From the NCBI RefSeq assembly GCF_027270735.1, contig NZ_JAPWIJ010000010.1, positions 186,001 to 250,000 of the forward strand: a stretch of DNA of 64,000 bases, read 5' to 3'. The notes under the pieces are model-generated. The model was not told the DNA's origin, ran no database searches, and saw only the letters and a list, made by a program, of their open reading frames with translations. The position numbers and the translations under genes are program-made. Shown in pieces: positions 35,201-38,939 of this stretch. The stretch comes from Rhodococcus ruber (lineage in GTDB: Bacteria; Actinomycetota; Actinomycetes; Mycobacteriales; Mycobacteriaceae). How positions within the stretch are numbered: the first letter of the stretch is position 1; each line of letters opens with the position of its first letter.

Positions 35201-38159
35201 CGACGTACTCCGCCCGGCTCTGCGGAGCCCGGTACTTCTTCGCGCTGCTGAACACCGGTTCCGGCAACGCTTTTCGGTCGAGCTTGCCACTGGTGTTCAG
35301 TGGCAGGGCGTCGAGGACGACGACCGCTGCCGGCACCATGTACGACGGTAGGGCGTGACCGGCGAACTCGATCGCCGCGGCGGATTCGATGGAGCGTCCC
35401 GGAGCCGCGACGACGTACGCCACCAACTGATCACCGGTGACCGTCTGCGCCACCAGGGTCACTGCCTGCGAGATCGATTCGTTGGCGAGCAGAACCGTTT
35501 CGATCTCGCCGAGCTCGATGCGTTGTCCGCGGAACTTGACCTGGAAGTCCGTCCGGCCGATGTAGTCCAACACTCCGTCGCTACGCCAGCGCACGAGGTC
35601 ACCGGTGCGGTACATCCGCTCGCCGCCGGTGCCGAACGGGTTGGCCACGAAGCGATCCGAACTCAGATCCGGCCGGCCCACGTACCCACGCGCGAGCTGC
35701 ACTCCGGCGAGGTAGAGCTCACCCGACTCGCCGATCGGTGTGGGGCGCAGGCGACTGTCGAGAACGAACGCCTTCGTGTTCCATTCAGGCACACCGATCG
35801 GAACCGTACGAGTGTCCTGTGGGCCGCTGGGGTAATACGTCACCGAGACGGCAGCCTCGGTGGGGCCGTAGAGGTTGTGCAGTCCCGCAGCGCATACCGC
35901 TCGGAAGGACGCAGCGGTCTCGACCGGCAGCGCCTCACCGATCACGAACACGTGCCGCAGCGAACTGCACGTGTGCACCGGCGCATTGGCGACGAACACC
36001 GTCAACATGGACGGCACGAAATCGGTGACGGTGACCCGGTGTTCGGCAATCTTGTTGGCCACGTACACCGAATCACGATGGCCGTCGGGCGTCGCGAGCA
36101 CCATCGTCGCGCCGACCCGCAGCGGAAGGAAGAACCCCCAGAGCGAGACGTCGAAGGTGGTGGCCGTCTTCTGCAGATAGACGTCGGAGGCGTCCATCGG
36201 GTACTCCGCGAGCATCCACTCCATCTGGTTGTGGATCGCCCGATGCTCGACCGCGACACCCTTCGGTCTTCCGGTCGAGCCGGACGTGTAGATCACGTAG
36301 GCGGTGTTCGACAGTCGCAGTGGCGCAGTGCGTTCGGTGTCGCGGATCGGCGCGGAAGACCGCGAGGTGTAGTCGAGGAGATCGACTGCAACCGTCTCGG
36401 TTCCCTCGGGCAGGGAAACCTCGTCGAGCGAGGAGATCAGCACACAGCGCGGCTGCGCCGAGTCCAGGATGTACGCCGTGCGCTCGGCGGGGTGGTCGGG
36501 ATCGATCGGCACCCATGCACCACCGGCCGCCACAACGGCGTACATGCCGACGACGAGGTCGAACGAACGACGGATCGAGAGTCCGACGAGCGTCTCGGGG
36601 CCGACGCCCATGTCGATCAGGTGTCGAGCGAGCACGTTCACTCGAGCCGCGAGATCGCCGTAGGTGAGTGCCTCGCCCTCGTACACCAGAGCCGTCGCGC
36701 CGGGGTTCGCTGCAGCTGCTTCCTCGAATGCCGACAGCAGCGTGAGTGGGTCGGTTTCGTGCTCGGTGGCGTTCCATTCAGCCACGACCAGATCACGCTC
36801 GTCACCGTCGGTCAGCGCAAGATCCCACACCCGATCATTCGGTGCCGACGCCACGAATCGGCCGATGAAATCGACGAACCGTTCGTGGTTTCGCCCGGAC
36901 TGCTCCGACCCGTACAAGTTGGGGTTGGACTCGAAGTCGATGTGAGTCGAGGAACCGGCGACGCTCGTGTACAGGTTCAGGCCGAAATCCTCGATGAGGC
37001 CGGTCGAGAGGATGTTGATGCCGCCGACCATCGATCCGAGGCGTACCTCGCCGAAGAACAGCATGATGTTGACCCACGGGCCGAAGAACGATGCCTGACC
37101 GCTGGCACCGCCCGCGTCACGGCGAATGTCCTCGTGCCGGTATCGCTGGTGGCGCAGGGCCCCGGAGACTTCGGCGTTGACGCGTGCAAGAAGGGTTTCG
37201 ACGGTGGTGTCGCCTGCAACGTCGAGCCGCAGAGGCACGACGTTGGAGACCATGCCGCCCGAGCGGCGGAGTACCGCGGTGGTACGCGCGGTCACCGGGA
37301 GCGAGAGCACGACGTCCTCGCGGCCGGTCATCTGGGCGAGGTAGGCGGCGAAAGCGCCGATGACGATGGTTGCCATCGTCGTGTCGGTCCGGGCGCGCAG
37401 GTCCTCGAGCTGTTCCATGGTCTCGGCGGACAGAGCTGTGCTGTCTATCTGGCTCTTCGCTGCGGGCGGGGCCGTATGACCGGCCAGGGTGGTGACTCCG
37501 TCGATGCCGTCGATACGCGACGCCCAGTACTCGCGGTCGGCCTCGAAGCGGGTCGAGCCGCGGTAGGCCACGTCGATGTCGTAGACCTTGGTCAGATCCG
37601 ACGCCAGATTCTTGGTCGGCTCGACGCCGTCCACTTCTGCCGTGTAGAGCTCCGCCGCGCGGTTCATCAAGGTGACGGCACCGAAACCGTCGAGCACCAC
37701 GTGGTGGACACGCTCGTACCAGAACCACACATCGTCGTCCAGGCGCAGAACGGTGGCGGCGATCAACCGGTCCCGGAGGATGTCGATCGGCGCGCTGTAG
37801 TCGTCGTGCATCCACGTCAGAGCGGCGGCGCGCGGGTCGGCTTCACCGCGCAAGTCCACGTAGTTCAGGGAGTCGTCGAGAGTGGGGTCGACGATCTGCC
37901 GAGGCTCGGCATCGATCTCGAGCAGGCGCACGAATCCGGACTGCAGCTCGAGCGCAGCCTGGGAAGAGGCCCGACGAAGAAGCTCCACATCGAGATCACC
38001 GTGTAGTTCGATGTACTGGGCGATGTTCGCGGGGACCGCCGGGTCCACGTGCTGCGCGAACCACATTCCCAATTGGGCCGGTGACAGGGGGAACGACGAA
38101 TGCTCAGGACTGCCGACTCCGTCGCCGTGTCCAGCACCTTCCACACCTAGCGGGTCCAA
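17277..38159 (-). CDS. Non-ribosomal peptide synthetase, upstream subunit, six C-A-T modules plus a terminal C domain
   Basis: 6960 aa, complete. The start is TTG at 38159, six bases after GAGAGG; no upstream ATG or GTG fits better. Domains: starter C1 (HHVVLDG near residue 154), A1 (core near 627), T1 (Ser near 1014); then C-A-T five more times (C HHxxxDG near 1200, 2284, 3342, 4404, 5469; A cores near 1692, 2770, 3829, 4885, 5959; T serines near 2095, 3152, 4217, 5280, 6353); then C7 (HHISADG near 6541) and a 90-residue tail (6871-6960) resembling the first part of an A domain. No E, methylation, oxidation or thioesterase domain is present, so all residues from modules 1-6 are expected to stay L unless a C domain is of the dual type. 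C1 shares with EntF the WxWYxR-x-HH segment and the RHQRY...RD.G motif. TGA at 17277; the next subunit starts 53 bp later, so the two are one transcription unit. Confidence 0.97.
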   Translation of the reverse strand: MDPLGVEGAGHGDGVGSPEHSSFPLSPAQLGMWFAQHVDPAVPANIAQYIELHGDLDVELLRRASSQAALELQSGFVRLLEIDAEPRQIVDPTLDDSLNYVDLRGEADPRAAALTWMHDDYSAPIDILRDRLIAATVLRLDDDVWFWYERVHHVVLDGFGAVTLMNRAAELYTAEVDGVEPTKNLASDLTKVYDIDVAYRGSTRFEADREYWASRIDGIDGVTTLAGHTAPPAAKSQIDSTALSAETMEQLEDLRARTDTTMATIVIGAFAAYLAQMTGREDVVLSLPVTARTTAVLRRSGGMVSNVVPLRLDVAGDTTVETLLARVNAEVSGALRHQRYRHEDIRRDAGGASGQASFFGPWVNIMLFFGEVRLGSMVGGINILSTGLIEDFGLNLYTSVAGSSTHIDFESNPNLYGSEQSGRNHERFVDFIGRFVASAPNDRVWDLALTDGDERDLVVAEWNATEHETDPLTLLSAFEEAAAANPGATALVYEGEALTYGDLAARVNVLARHLIDMGVGPETLVGLSIRRSFDLVVGMYAVVAAGGAWVPIDPDHPAERTAYILDSAQPRCVLISSLDEVSLPEGTETVAVDLLDYTSRSSAPIRDTERTAPLRLSNTAYVIYTSGSTGRPKGVAVEHRAIHNQMEWMLAEYPMDASDVYLQKTATTFDVSLWGFFLPLRVGATMVLATPDGHRDSVYVANKIAEHRVTVTDFVPSMLTVFVANAPVHTCSSLRHVFVIGEALPVETAASFRAVCAAGLHNLYGPTEAAVSVTYYPSGPQDTRTVPIGVPEWNTKAFVLDSRLRPTPIGESGELYLAGVQLARGYVGRPDLSSDRFVANPFGTGGERMYRTGDLVRWRSDGVLDYIGRTDFQVKFRGQRIELGEIETVLLANESISQAVTLVAQTVTGDQLVAYVVAAPGRSIESAAAIEFAGHALPSYMVPAAVVVLDALPLNTSGKLDRKALPEPVFSSAKKYRAPQSRAEYVVAGIYEDLLGASKVGLDEDFFELGGNSLIATQLVTRVGSALGVRLGVRELFEAPTVGALAARAESAARLGADTPVLESRERPERIPLSPAQQRMWFLNRFDPTTAVYNLPFSVRLTGPLDVAALSAAFADVVDRHETLRTVYPEVDGSPEQVVLTAARTPATIVPVRIERDELGGRLHELVAKGFDVTVDTPFRIALFEISPTEYELAMVLHHIAADGASFGPLARDVLVAYSSRVKGRAPEWTPLEVQYADYALWQRAVLGPETDPLSLASREIAYWSATLEDLPDQLALPSSRPRPAASSNAGSKLRVDVPAHLHASLASLARANNASLFMVMQSAYALLLARLSGTTDIAIGAPVAGRGEPALDDLVGMFVNTLVLRTEVDPALTFEELLSRVRDTDLSAFAHADVPFERLVEVLNPVRSTSRHPLFQVAISLESAMSRELTVGGLRAKAAEFDVPIAKFDVQLWLTEHLDDGAPAGIDAVFEYATDLFDADLVESFARRFLAILDAVTTDATVPVGDVAIVDAAERRSVVSQWNASGDDVSRELTLVDLLDAAAARHPDGVAVRFGDSSMTYAEFDAHANRLARVLISHGVGPESLVAVALPRSAELVVALVAVIKAGGGYLPVDPSYPLDRVEYMLDDARPTTVLLSGSDRVELPSDVESRTGAALLDIDTLDLSSVSGDPVTDEDRTTPLRPGNVAYVIYTSGSTGRPKGVMIPHRNVVRLLDNTDSVYGFGTDDVWTMFHSYAFDFSVWELWGPLLYGGTLVVVDYFTSRSPEAFHRLLVDEQVTVLNQTPSAFYQLSEADRTTAADHGELALRYVIFGGEALEQRRLTGWFERHGHRSPQLVNMYGITETTVHVSYRALDAASVETSASVVGKPIAGLRVFVLDSRLHPVPVGVPGEMYVAGGQLARGYLGRRELTSVRFVANPFSSGADDGSLLYRTGDLAQWNAAGELEYLGRSDDQVKVRGFRIELGEVEAAVTAQPTVTQAAVVVREDSPGAARLVAYVVSAAVEGRPIVDIEDIRTGIAEVLPEYMVPSAFVVLDAIPLTVNGKLDRRALPAPVFEVREFRAPTTPIEEIVADVFADVLGVERVGLDDDFFELGGNSLIATQVVSRLGVALDATVPVRMLFEASTVALLAVRVEQAAGEGGRVALVAAVRPERIPLSLAQQRMWFLNRFDADSTAYNIPFALKLTGELDVAALQVAIMDVIDRHESLRTVYPDTVHGPQQSILDAAQTVPNLMPIPTSAADIQRQVFTLASTTFDVTVNVPIQARLFEIGPREHVIAMVVHHISADGWSMGPLARDIMIAYASRTAWENPAWMPLEVQYADYSLWQRSVLGSEDDPQSLISGQVDYWAQMLAGLPDQLDLPTDRPRPNRQSYQGSSIRFEVPAEVHRGLSALAHTHNASLFMVVHAALAVLLARLSGTEDIAIGTPVAGRGDAALDDVVGMFVNTLVLRTDIEAGRTFSEQIGRAREVALGAFGHADLPFERLVEVLNPSRSQARHPLFQVMLSFENLTRTHVDLPGLSVDSVALDAEVAKFDLQLTVTESIGVDGRGQGMAAELTYATDLFDAETVRGFSDRFVRMLTAVVADPSVSVGDIDLLDDGERARVVTAWNHTEHDVPKQMTLVDLFDRQVAETPDAPALVFEGERLTYAEFAARANRLARHLISIGVEPDSLVGLAVGRSLDLFVGMYAIVKAGAGYVPIDPKQPADRNEYIVATAAPVRVLSITRDHVDFAGVETIDIDTLDVSSLSSAPLTDADRIAPLRPSNIAYVIFTSGSTGRPKGVGVSHEAIVNRLLWMQHEYRLSADDVVLQKTPSTFDVSVWEFFWALQNGASVAIAVPDGHRDALYLLDVIAREHVSVVHFVPSMMSVFVPEVERRRASGASLRLVFASGEALAPTTARSLRRAIAGVELHNLYGPTEAAVDVTYHAVTDEDSDVMPIGAPVWNTAVYVLDSRLNPAPVGVAGELYLAGTQLARGYVGRPDLTADRFVAHPFATGGARLYRTGDVVRWNRHGELEYVGRSDFQVKLRGLRIELGEIESALLAQRSISQAVVVVRREQLVGYVVPSGASVDTGAVLAAVRSRLAEYMVPSTLIVLEEFPLGATGKLDRKVLPDPEIAVTEYREPTNDIERTVAEVFAQVLGVERVGLDDDFFELGGNSLIATQLVSRLGVALDTRIAVRELFDASTVGALAVRLGTLVATGSRPALGVRERPEHIPLSPAQQRMWFLNKFDTESGASNIPVAVRLSGLLDRRAMQVAVADVVARHESLRTVYPETDGTAHQVVLSVDEASPALLPIEIGAGEVADTLHELASAGFDLSTELPFRTRLFEISPTEHLLVFVVHHIAADGFSMGPLTRDVMTAYAARSMNSVPNWNRLEVSYADYSLWQREVLGSETDPESVAAEQIAYWSTALAGLPDQSNLPTDRVRPLVASNSGARVVFSISRELHQGLSTVARRDNASLFMVVHSALAVLLSRLSNESDIVIGTPVAGRGEAALDDLVGMFVNTLVLRSEIDSSASFDDVVRSVREVDLSAFAHVDIPFERLVEILNPTRSAGRHPLVQVVVAFQNLRQNDLQLPGLSVSGVEFDAVVSLFDLQFTFVEAFTSDGSADGMSVEVTYATDLFDESTVELLGQRFVTLLGAVVDDAGVVVGDIDLLTGGEKRALTDRRWTTEHPISDDRSTLVALFDDSVQRSADRVALVFEGESLTYREFDSRVLRLARYLIDAGVGPESLVALSLRRSVDLVVSMYAVLEAGGAFVPIDPEYPTGRIEHILDIARPTMVLTSVADSANLPSGHRLVDVTDLDLTSVSNARIVDAERRGSLTPSNTAYVIFTSGSTGKPKGVSVSHRAVANQMLWMLHEYDVTENDVYLQKTATTFDVSLWGFFIPLLAGARLVVATPDGHRDAGYVSDTIAAQSVTLTDFVPSMLTVFAANTSPDRCRTLRDVFAIGEALPPESAAEFRASTGAELHNLYGPTEAAVSVTYWHTGDSDTAVVPIGRPEWNVRLHILDGRLHPVAPGVAGELYLAGVQLANGYLGRVDLTSDRFVADPFGPAGQRMYRTGDLVRWRSDGTNVVEYIGRTDFQVKFRGQRIELGEIETALLSHPDVSQASAVVAATTTGEQLVGYVVPVPGAAAEPATLTAHVSAALPSYMVPAAIVILSQFPLNSSGKLDRKALPEPVFEAKAFRMPSTPVEEIVASVFADVLGVDRVGADDGFFLLGGNSLIATQVAARLGAALDTAVPIRALFEAPTVSALAARIESKVGAGARQALTRQVRPAVVPLSLAQRRMWFLNQFDTSSAANNLPVALTLNGTLDTTALTRAIADLIERHESLRTVYPANDGVPSQVVLSSTDVAITLEPLSIEAAEIHSVIEDVVMEGFDVSSEVPLRARLFRVTPTQHVLTVVVHHISADGFSMGPLARDVMTAYLARSADAEPGWDPLSVQYVDYTLWQREVLGSPEDPRSLLAQQADHWIAALDDSPEELTFPTDRPRPDVASNRGASVSFSIGAPLHARLDELARTHSSSLFMVVHSALSVLLARMSGTDDIVIGTPVAGRGDEALDAVIGMFVNTLVLRTSVRGDIGFDDLLAHTREVDLSAFANADIPFERLVEALDPGRSAARHPLAQVVLSFQNMQQTEIELAGLNVSPVDLPVATAKFDLQFTFVESPDSQGIWVEIAYATELFDRETVAGFGDRLVQVLESVAHDPAQTIGDIELVDTSERAQLLEFAASSEPVDDVPSTLVDLFAERAAAAPDDTAVVHDGSVLTYRQVDEASNALARRLLAVGVGPESLVAVVLPRTSELVIGLLAVLKAGGGYVPIDPSYPAERIEFVLTDAQPAAVLTWSGVEVELPTGLPRIEIDSTVEADGRPLASAELGVQATAANVAYVIYTSGSTGKPKGVVIPHRNVVRLLANTQRSFQFGPDDVWTLFHSFAFDFSVWELWGPLTTGGSVVVVDYFTSRSPEALRELLVRERVTVFNQTPSAFYQFDEVDRTGGAADYALRYIVFGGEALELRRLAGWFARHGDTAPVLVNMYGITETTVHVSHRVVDATSAAEATGSLVGRAISGLSVYVLDGRLNLVPAGVPGEMYVSGGQVARGYLGRAGLSATRFVADPFARDGSVLYRTGDVARWSTAGELEFVGRADDQVKIRGFRIELGEVESTVAAAPTVGQAAVIVREDVPGALRLVAYIVPGAASAVDLDTVRRTVAANLPDYMVPSAFVVLDAIPLTVNGKLDRRALPQPAAQIREFRSPTTPIEEIVARVFAEVLGVDRVGLDDDFFELGGNSLVATQVVSRLGTALETTVPVRALFEASSVAALAVRVEQSSGSGSRAPLVAQPRPDRVPLSLAQQRMWFLNRFDPSSTAYNIPFALRMSGELDVEALAQAISDVIERHESLRSVYPDSPEGPHQVVVPMSEISTTLGVVDTDAESVTARVLELLATTFDVTARIPLKTTLFRVSDREFVLGIVVHHISADGLSMMPLSTDVMTAYAARTRGGDPEWAPLPVQYADYALWQRQILGSEDDAESVAAQQIQYWSEALTDLPEQIDLPLDRPRPAHQTFRGSRIDFEIDSATRDRLQAVARAHNATVFMAVHAAFAVLLARISGSSDITVGTPIAGRGEAEIENVIGMFVNTLVLRLDVSADSTFEDVLDAAREADLQAFAHSDIPFERLVEVVNPTRSTARHPLFQVGFSFQNFARREFELDGLEISALDTESGNSQFDLHLIVSDGEADESEAGGGFGAMLTYATDLFDDRTARSIVDRFQNLTASLIASPTTPIGDLELLLEGERTTIVEGWNDTSREVEGNATLIDLFIESATADPHAVALEHDNGTVTYAEFSDRVSRLARHLVSVGVGPEVRVGLAIRRSVDLLVGMYAISMAGGAYVPIDPDQPADRNAFVLATAAPLCVLVSGRGDEENEIAAAVTVLDISEVDLSGYSAEPLQSEERIAPLSGDNIAYIIFTSGSTGRPKGVAVPHAAIVNQLNWLRDEYQLNESDSSLLKTAASFDLSVWEFWSQLTSGGRIVIAAADGHRDPEYLLALVRDRAVTTLHLVPSMLSMLTTVSAGPLAPTLRRVLAIGEALPAAVAQDFRRANGDVELHNLYGPTEAAVSVTAHAVTDADTVVVPIGVPEANTQVFVLDSRLHPVPAGITGELYLAGEQLARGYFGRADLTAERFVANPFGAAGARLYRTGDLVRWRVADSGTGAARIEYVERADFQVKIRGFRIELGEIESALRNQSAIADTAVIVHGDAHLGDQLVAYVVGQGDATVDVRTVEEALTQSVPSYMVPATFIVLDSLPLNSNGKLDRRALPKPQFEAAEFRAPVTPVEEIVARTVETLLGLERVGLDDDFFALGGNSLVATQLVSRLGQALDARIPVRAVFTASTVEGLAGHIAPLVGGGARRELTALERPEVLPLSVAQERMWTINRLDPASSAYNIPVAVRLTGELDVDSLRAAFDDVVGRHEILRTRYPDGTDGPVQLVGEVPDVAVDLTPEAVAPDKVVSRLTEVLGTGFDVTAQVPVRAALLDVGDGQHILAVVAHHISADGFSMGPLIRDVMVAYTARTAGELPAWAPLEVQYADFALWQREVLGSEDDPQSVLSRQLSYWTDELAGAPELLALPLDRPRPARPTMQGASYRFAIGGETAQAIERIAREHAATTFMVVHTAFAVLLARLSNSSDISIGTPSAGRGEEKLDDLVGMFVNTLVLRTRVDPNSTFVDLLDQAKEKDLAAFAHADVPFERLVDALGRARSSAYTPLFQAMLTFQNHTTGVFELPGLQVEALPAGEDQAKFDLQLTAVEAFDDSGSLTEIETTFTYATSIFTESTIAAFAGRFVKILEAVASDPRVVLRSIDILSDEEKAELEPKARPKTVDDLPELLAKAAAIAPDAVAFEHEDTQVGFGAMSEKLTQMAATMGAAMKPQALVTVTLSGLVPGVLPTLGADGLAAALASLIERAESVIASS
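17280..17549 (-). other. C-terminal A-like docking tail of the upstream NRPS
   Basis: Residues 6871-6960 begin DLPELL and contain PDAVAFEH and, later, LVPGVLPTLGADGL. The first half resembles the N-terminal segment of an A domain (function normally unknown in isolation), but the ATP-binding core is missing. It is homologous by eye to the head of the next protein (16924..17181). A docking role is inferred from position. Confidence 0.6.
17550..18939 (-). other. NRPS module 7 condensation domain, at the end of the upstream subunit
   Basis: C7 begins with a variant opening (QERMWTINRLD instead of QQRMWFLNRFD), has HHISADGFS near 18540, and is not followed by an A domain in the same protein. The matching A7-T7 lies on the next gene. 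The break is between C and A, rather than the commoner T/C break. Confidence 0.88.
18940..22149 (-). other. NRPS module 6: C - A - T, substrate Y (unassigned)
   Basis: C6 has HHISADGLS near 21755. The A core FDLSVWEFW, TLHLVPSM, VLAIGEA and NLYGPTEAAVSV gives D-L-W-H-L-I-L-V-S-K. I cannot match this code to a substrate. Module 10 has the same ten residues. T motif lies near 19103. Confidence 0.85.
22150..25349 (-). other. NRPS module 5: C - A(Thr) - T
   Basis: C5 has HHISADGFS near 24950. The A core FDFSVWELW, VFNQTPSAF, IVFGGEA and NMYGITETTVHV gives D-F-W-N-V-G-M-V-H-K, a threonine code. T motif lies near 22320. Confidence 0.91.
25350..28539 (-). other. NRPS module 4: C - A - T, same pocket as module 1
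   Basis: C4 has HHIAADGFS near 28135. The A core FDVSLWGFF, LTDFVPSM, VFAIGEA and NLYGPTEAAVSV yields D-V-W-D-F-I-L-V-S-K, identical to module 1, so both should load the same amino acid. The T domain reads FFLLGGNSL near 25510, slightly different from the FFELGGNSL of its neighbours. Confidence 0.88.
28540..31719 (-). other. NRPS module 3: C - A(Ser) - T
   Basis: C3 has HHISADGWS near 31310. The A core FDVSVWEFF, VVHFVPSM, VFASGEA and NLYGPTEAAVDV gives D-V-W-H-F-S-L-V-D-K, a standard serine code. T motif lies near 28705. Confidence 0.92.
31720..34964 (-). other. NRPS module 2: C - A(Thr) - T
   Basis: C2 carries HHIAADG near 34560. The A core is FDFSVWELW, then VLNQTPSAF, VIFGGEA and NMYGITETTVHV. 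Pocket residues are D-F-W-N-I-G-M-V-H-K, the textbook threonine code. T motif GGNSL lies near 31875, with no E domain after it. Confidence 0.92.
34965..38159 (-). other. NRPS module 1: starter C - A - T, substrate X (basic residue suspected)
   Basis: C1 has the motif HHVVLDGFG preceded by WFWYER, and later RHQRYRHEDIRRD and FFGPWVNI, all matching the EntF type of starter C. The A core reads FDVSLWGFF, then TDFVPSM, VFVIGEA and NLYGPTEAAVSV. Pocket residues in the Stachelhaus order are D-V-W-D-F-I-L-V-S-K. I know no exact match. The acidic residue at pocket position 278 is shared with lysine, ornithine, Dab and glutamine pockets. The T motif GGNSL lies near 35118. Confidence 0.85.
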
Positions 38160-38427
38160 TCGATGCCTCTCTTTCCCACAATCACACGCGCCCCCACCGG
38201 CTGCTGAACCAGCAGCGATCGGTGGGCACCGAACACGTCGAGCAAGTTGCTTACTTCGTTCTCTATTTTCTCACCGGCGACAACTCGAAGTTACCTTTCA
38301 GTACATATCCGTACGTATGTACCGGACCGTTACAAGTCGGTACCCGTTTCGGGCTCACCCGACACACTCCGACTCGATTCGGCACCCGGTCAATCTACAG
38401 TGCCGACCGCGGAGAGATCGTCGGTCG
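38160..38427 (-). promoter_or_regulatory. Leader/promoter region of the NRPS operon
   Basis: 268 bp between the flavin/F420 split-barrel gene and the NRPS start, locally AT-richer than the genes. It holds GAGAGG at 38166..38171 before the TTG start and an inverted repeat at 38301..38322. No promoter hexamers could be fixed with confidence. Confidence 0.5.
38301..38322. promoter_or_regulatory. Inverted repeat, candidate operator of the NRPS genes
   Basis: Perfect 7-bp arms GTACATA (38301..38307) and TATGTAC (38316..38322) around an 8-bp core that contains the palindrome CGTACG. The site lies about 140 bp upstream of the NRPS start. Size and symmetry suit a TetR-like dimer, but no such regulator gene is in the window. 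Confidence 0.45.
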
Positions 38428-38886
38428 TCACGCCGTCATGTCGAAAGCGGCGATCACCTTGTTCGGCGTCACCCGAACGATCAATTCGCCCGGAACACCG
38501 TTCCTGGTGCCGAACTCCTCGGCGCGCTCGCGGCCCATGTACCGTGCCGCGATCTCGGTTGCGGTGCGAACCAGCTCCGCCGGATCCTCGTCGACCGATG
38601 CGACGCCCTGCACCTGAACGAAACCGTACGGTGGCTGCTCGAGATCGACGGTCAGGACCACGCGGGGGTCTCGGCGAATCGACTTGCCCTTGGCCGTGTC
38701 TGCACCAGTGTTGAACACGATCTGATCGCCCTCGACGAGGAACCAGATGGGTGCCACCAGGGGCCTACCGTCGGAGGCGAGGTACCCGAGCTTCCCGGTG
38801 CGGGTCCCCGCGGAGAGAAACTCACGTACGCGCGGATCGGTGATCGACGTCATCGCAGTTACGCTACGCGGCCACACCGACAACAT
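38428..38886 (-). CDS. PPOX-class split-barrel oxidoreductase (F420/flavin-dependent family)
   Basis: 152 aa. Recognisable as the pyridoxamine-5'-phosphate-oxidase-like split-barrel family common in actinomycetes (Rv1155 type): KLGYLASDGRPLVAPIWF strand pair near residues 32-49, then KGKSIRRDPRVVLTVD near 67-82. Such proteins bind FMN or F420 and reduce small substrates, but the substrate here cannot be read. The ATG at 38886 has GAGGTGAT just upstream; an inner ATG at 38853 (MTSITDPRVREF) fits the family's usual length better but lacks a ribosome site. It lies upstream of the NRPS in the same direction, separated by 268 bp; a biosynthetic link is not evident. Confidence 0.75.
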   Translation of the reverse strand: MLSVWPRSVTAMTSITDPRVREFLSAGTRTGKLGYLASDGRPLVAPIWFLVEGDQIVFNTGADTAKGKSIRRDPRVVLTVDLEQPPYGFVQVQGVASVDEDPAELVRTATEIAARYMGRERAEEFGTRNGVPGELIVRVTPNKVIAAFDMTA

Positions 38887-38939
38887 CGATCACCTCGTGC
38901 GCGTTTTGCGTCCCTCCGGGTGAGCACGACCGGATGCGG

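Noticed and set aside
35355-38006. 883-codon open frame on the plus strand opposite the first NRPS module
   Set aside because: Antisense shadow; no recognisable domain, no ribosome site, low-complexity basic composition.
1-38159. Tandem repeats suggestive of a CRISPR array or mobile element
   Set aside because: The repetition has a 3.2-kb period and follows C-A-T module boundaries; there are no short spaced repeats, transposase genes or target duplications.
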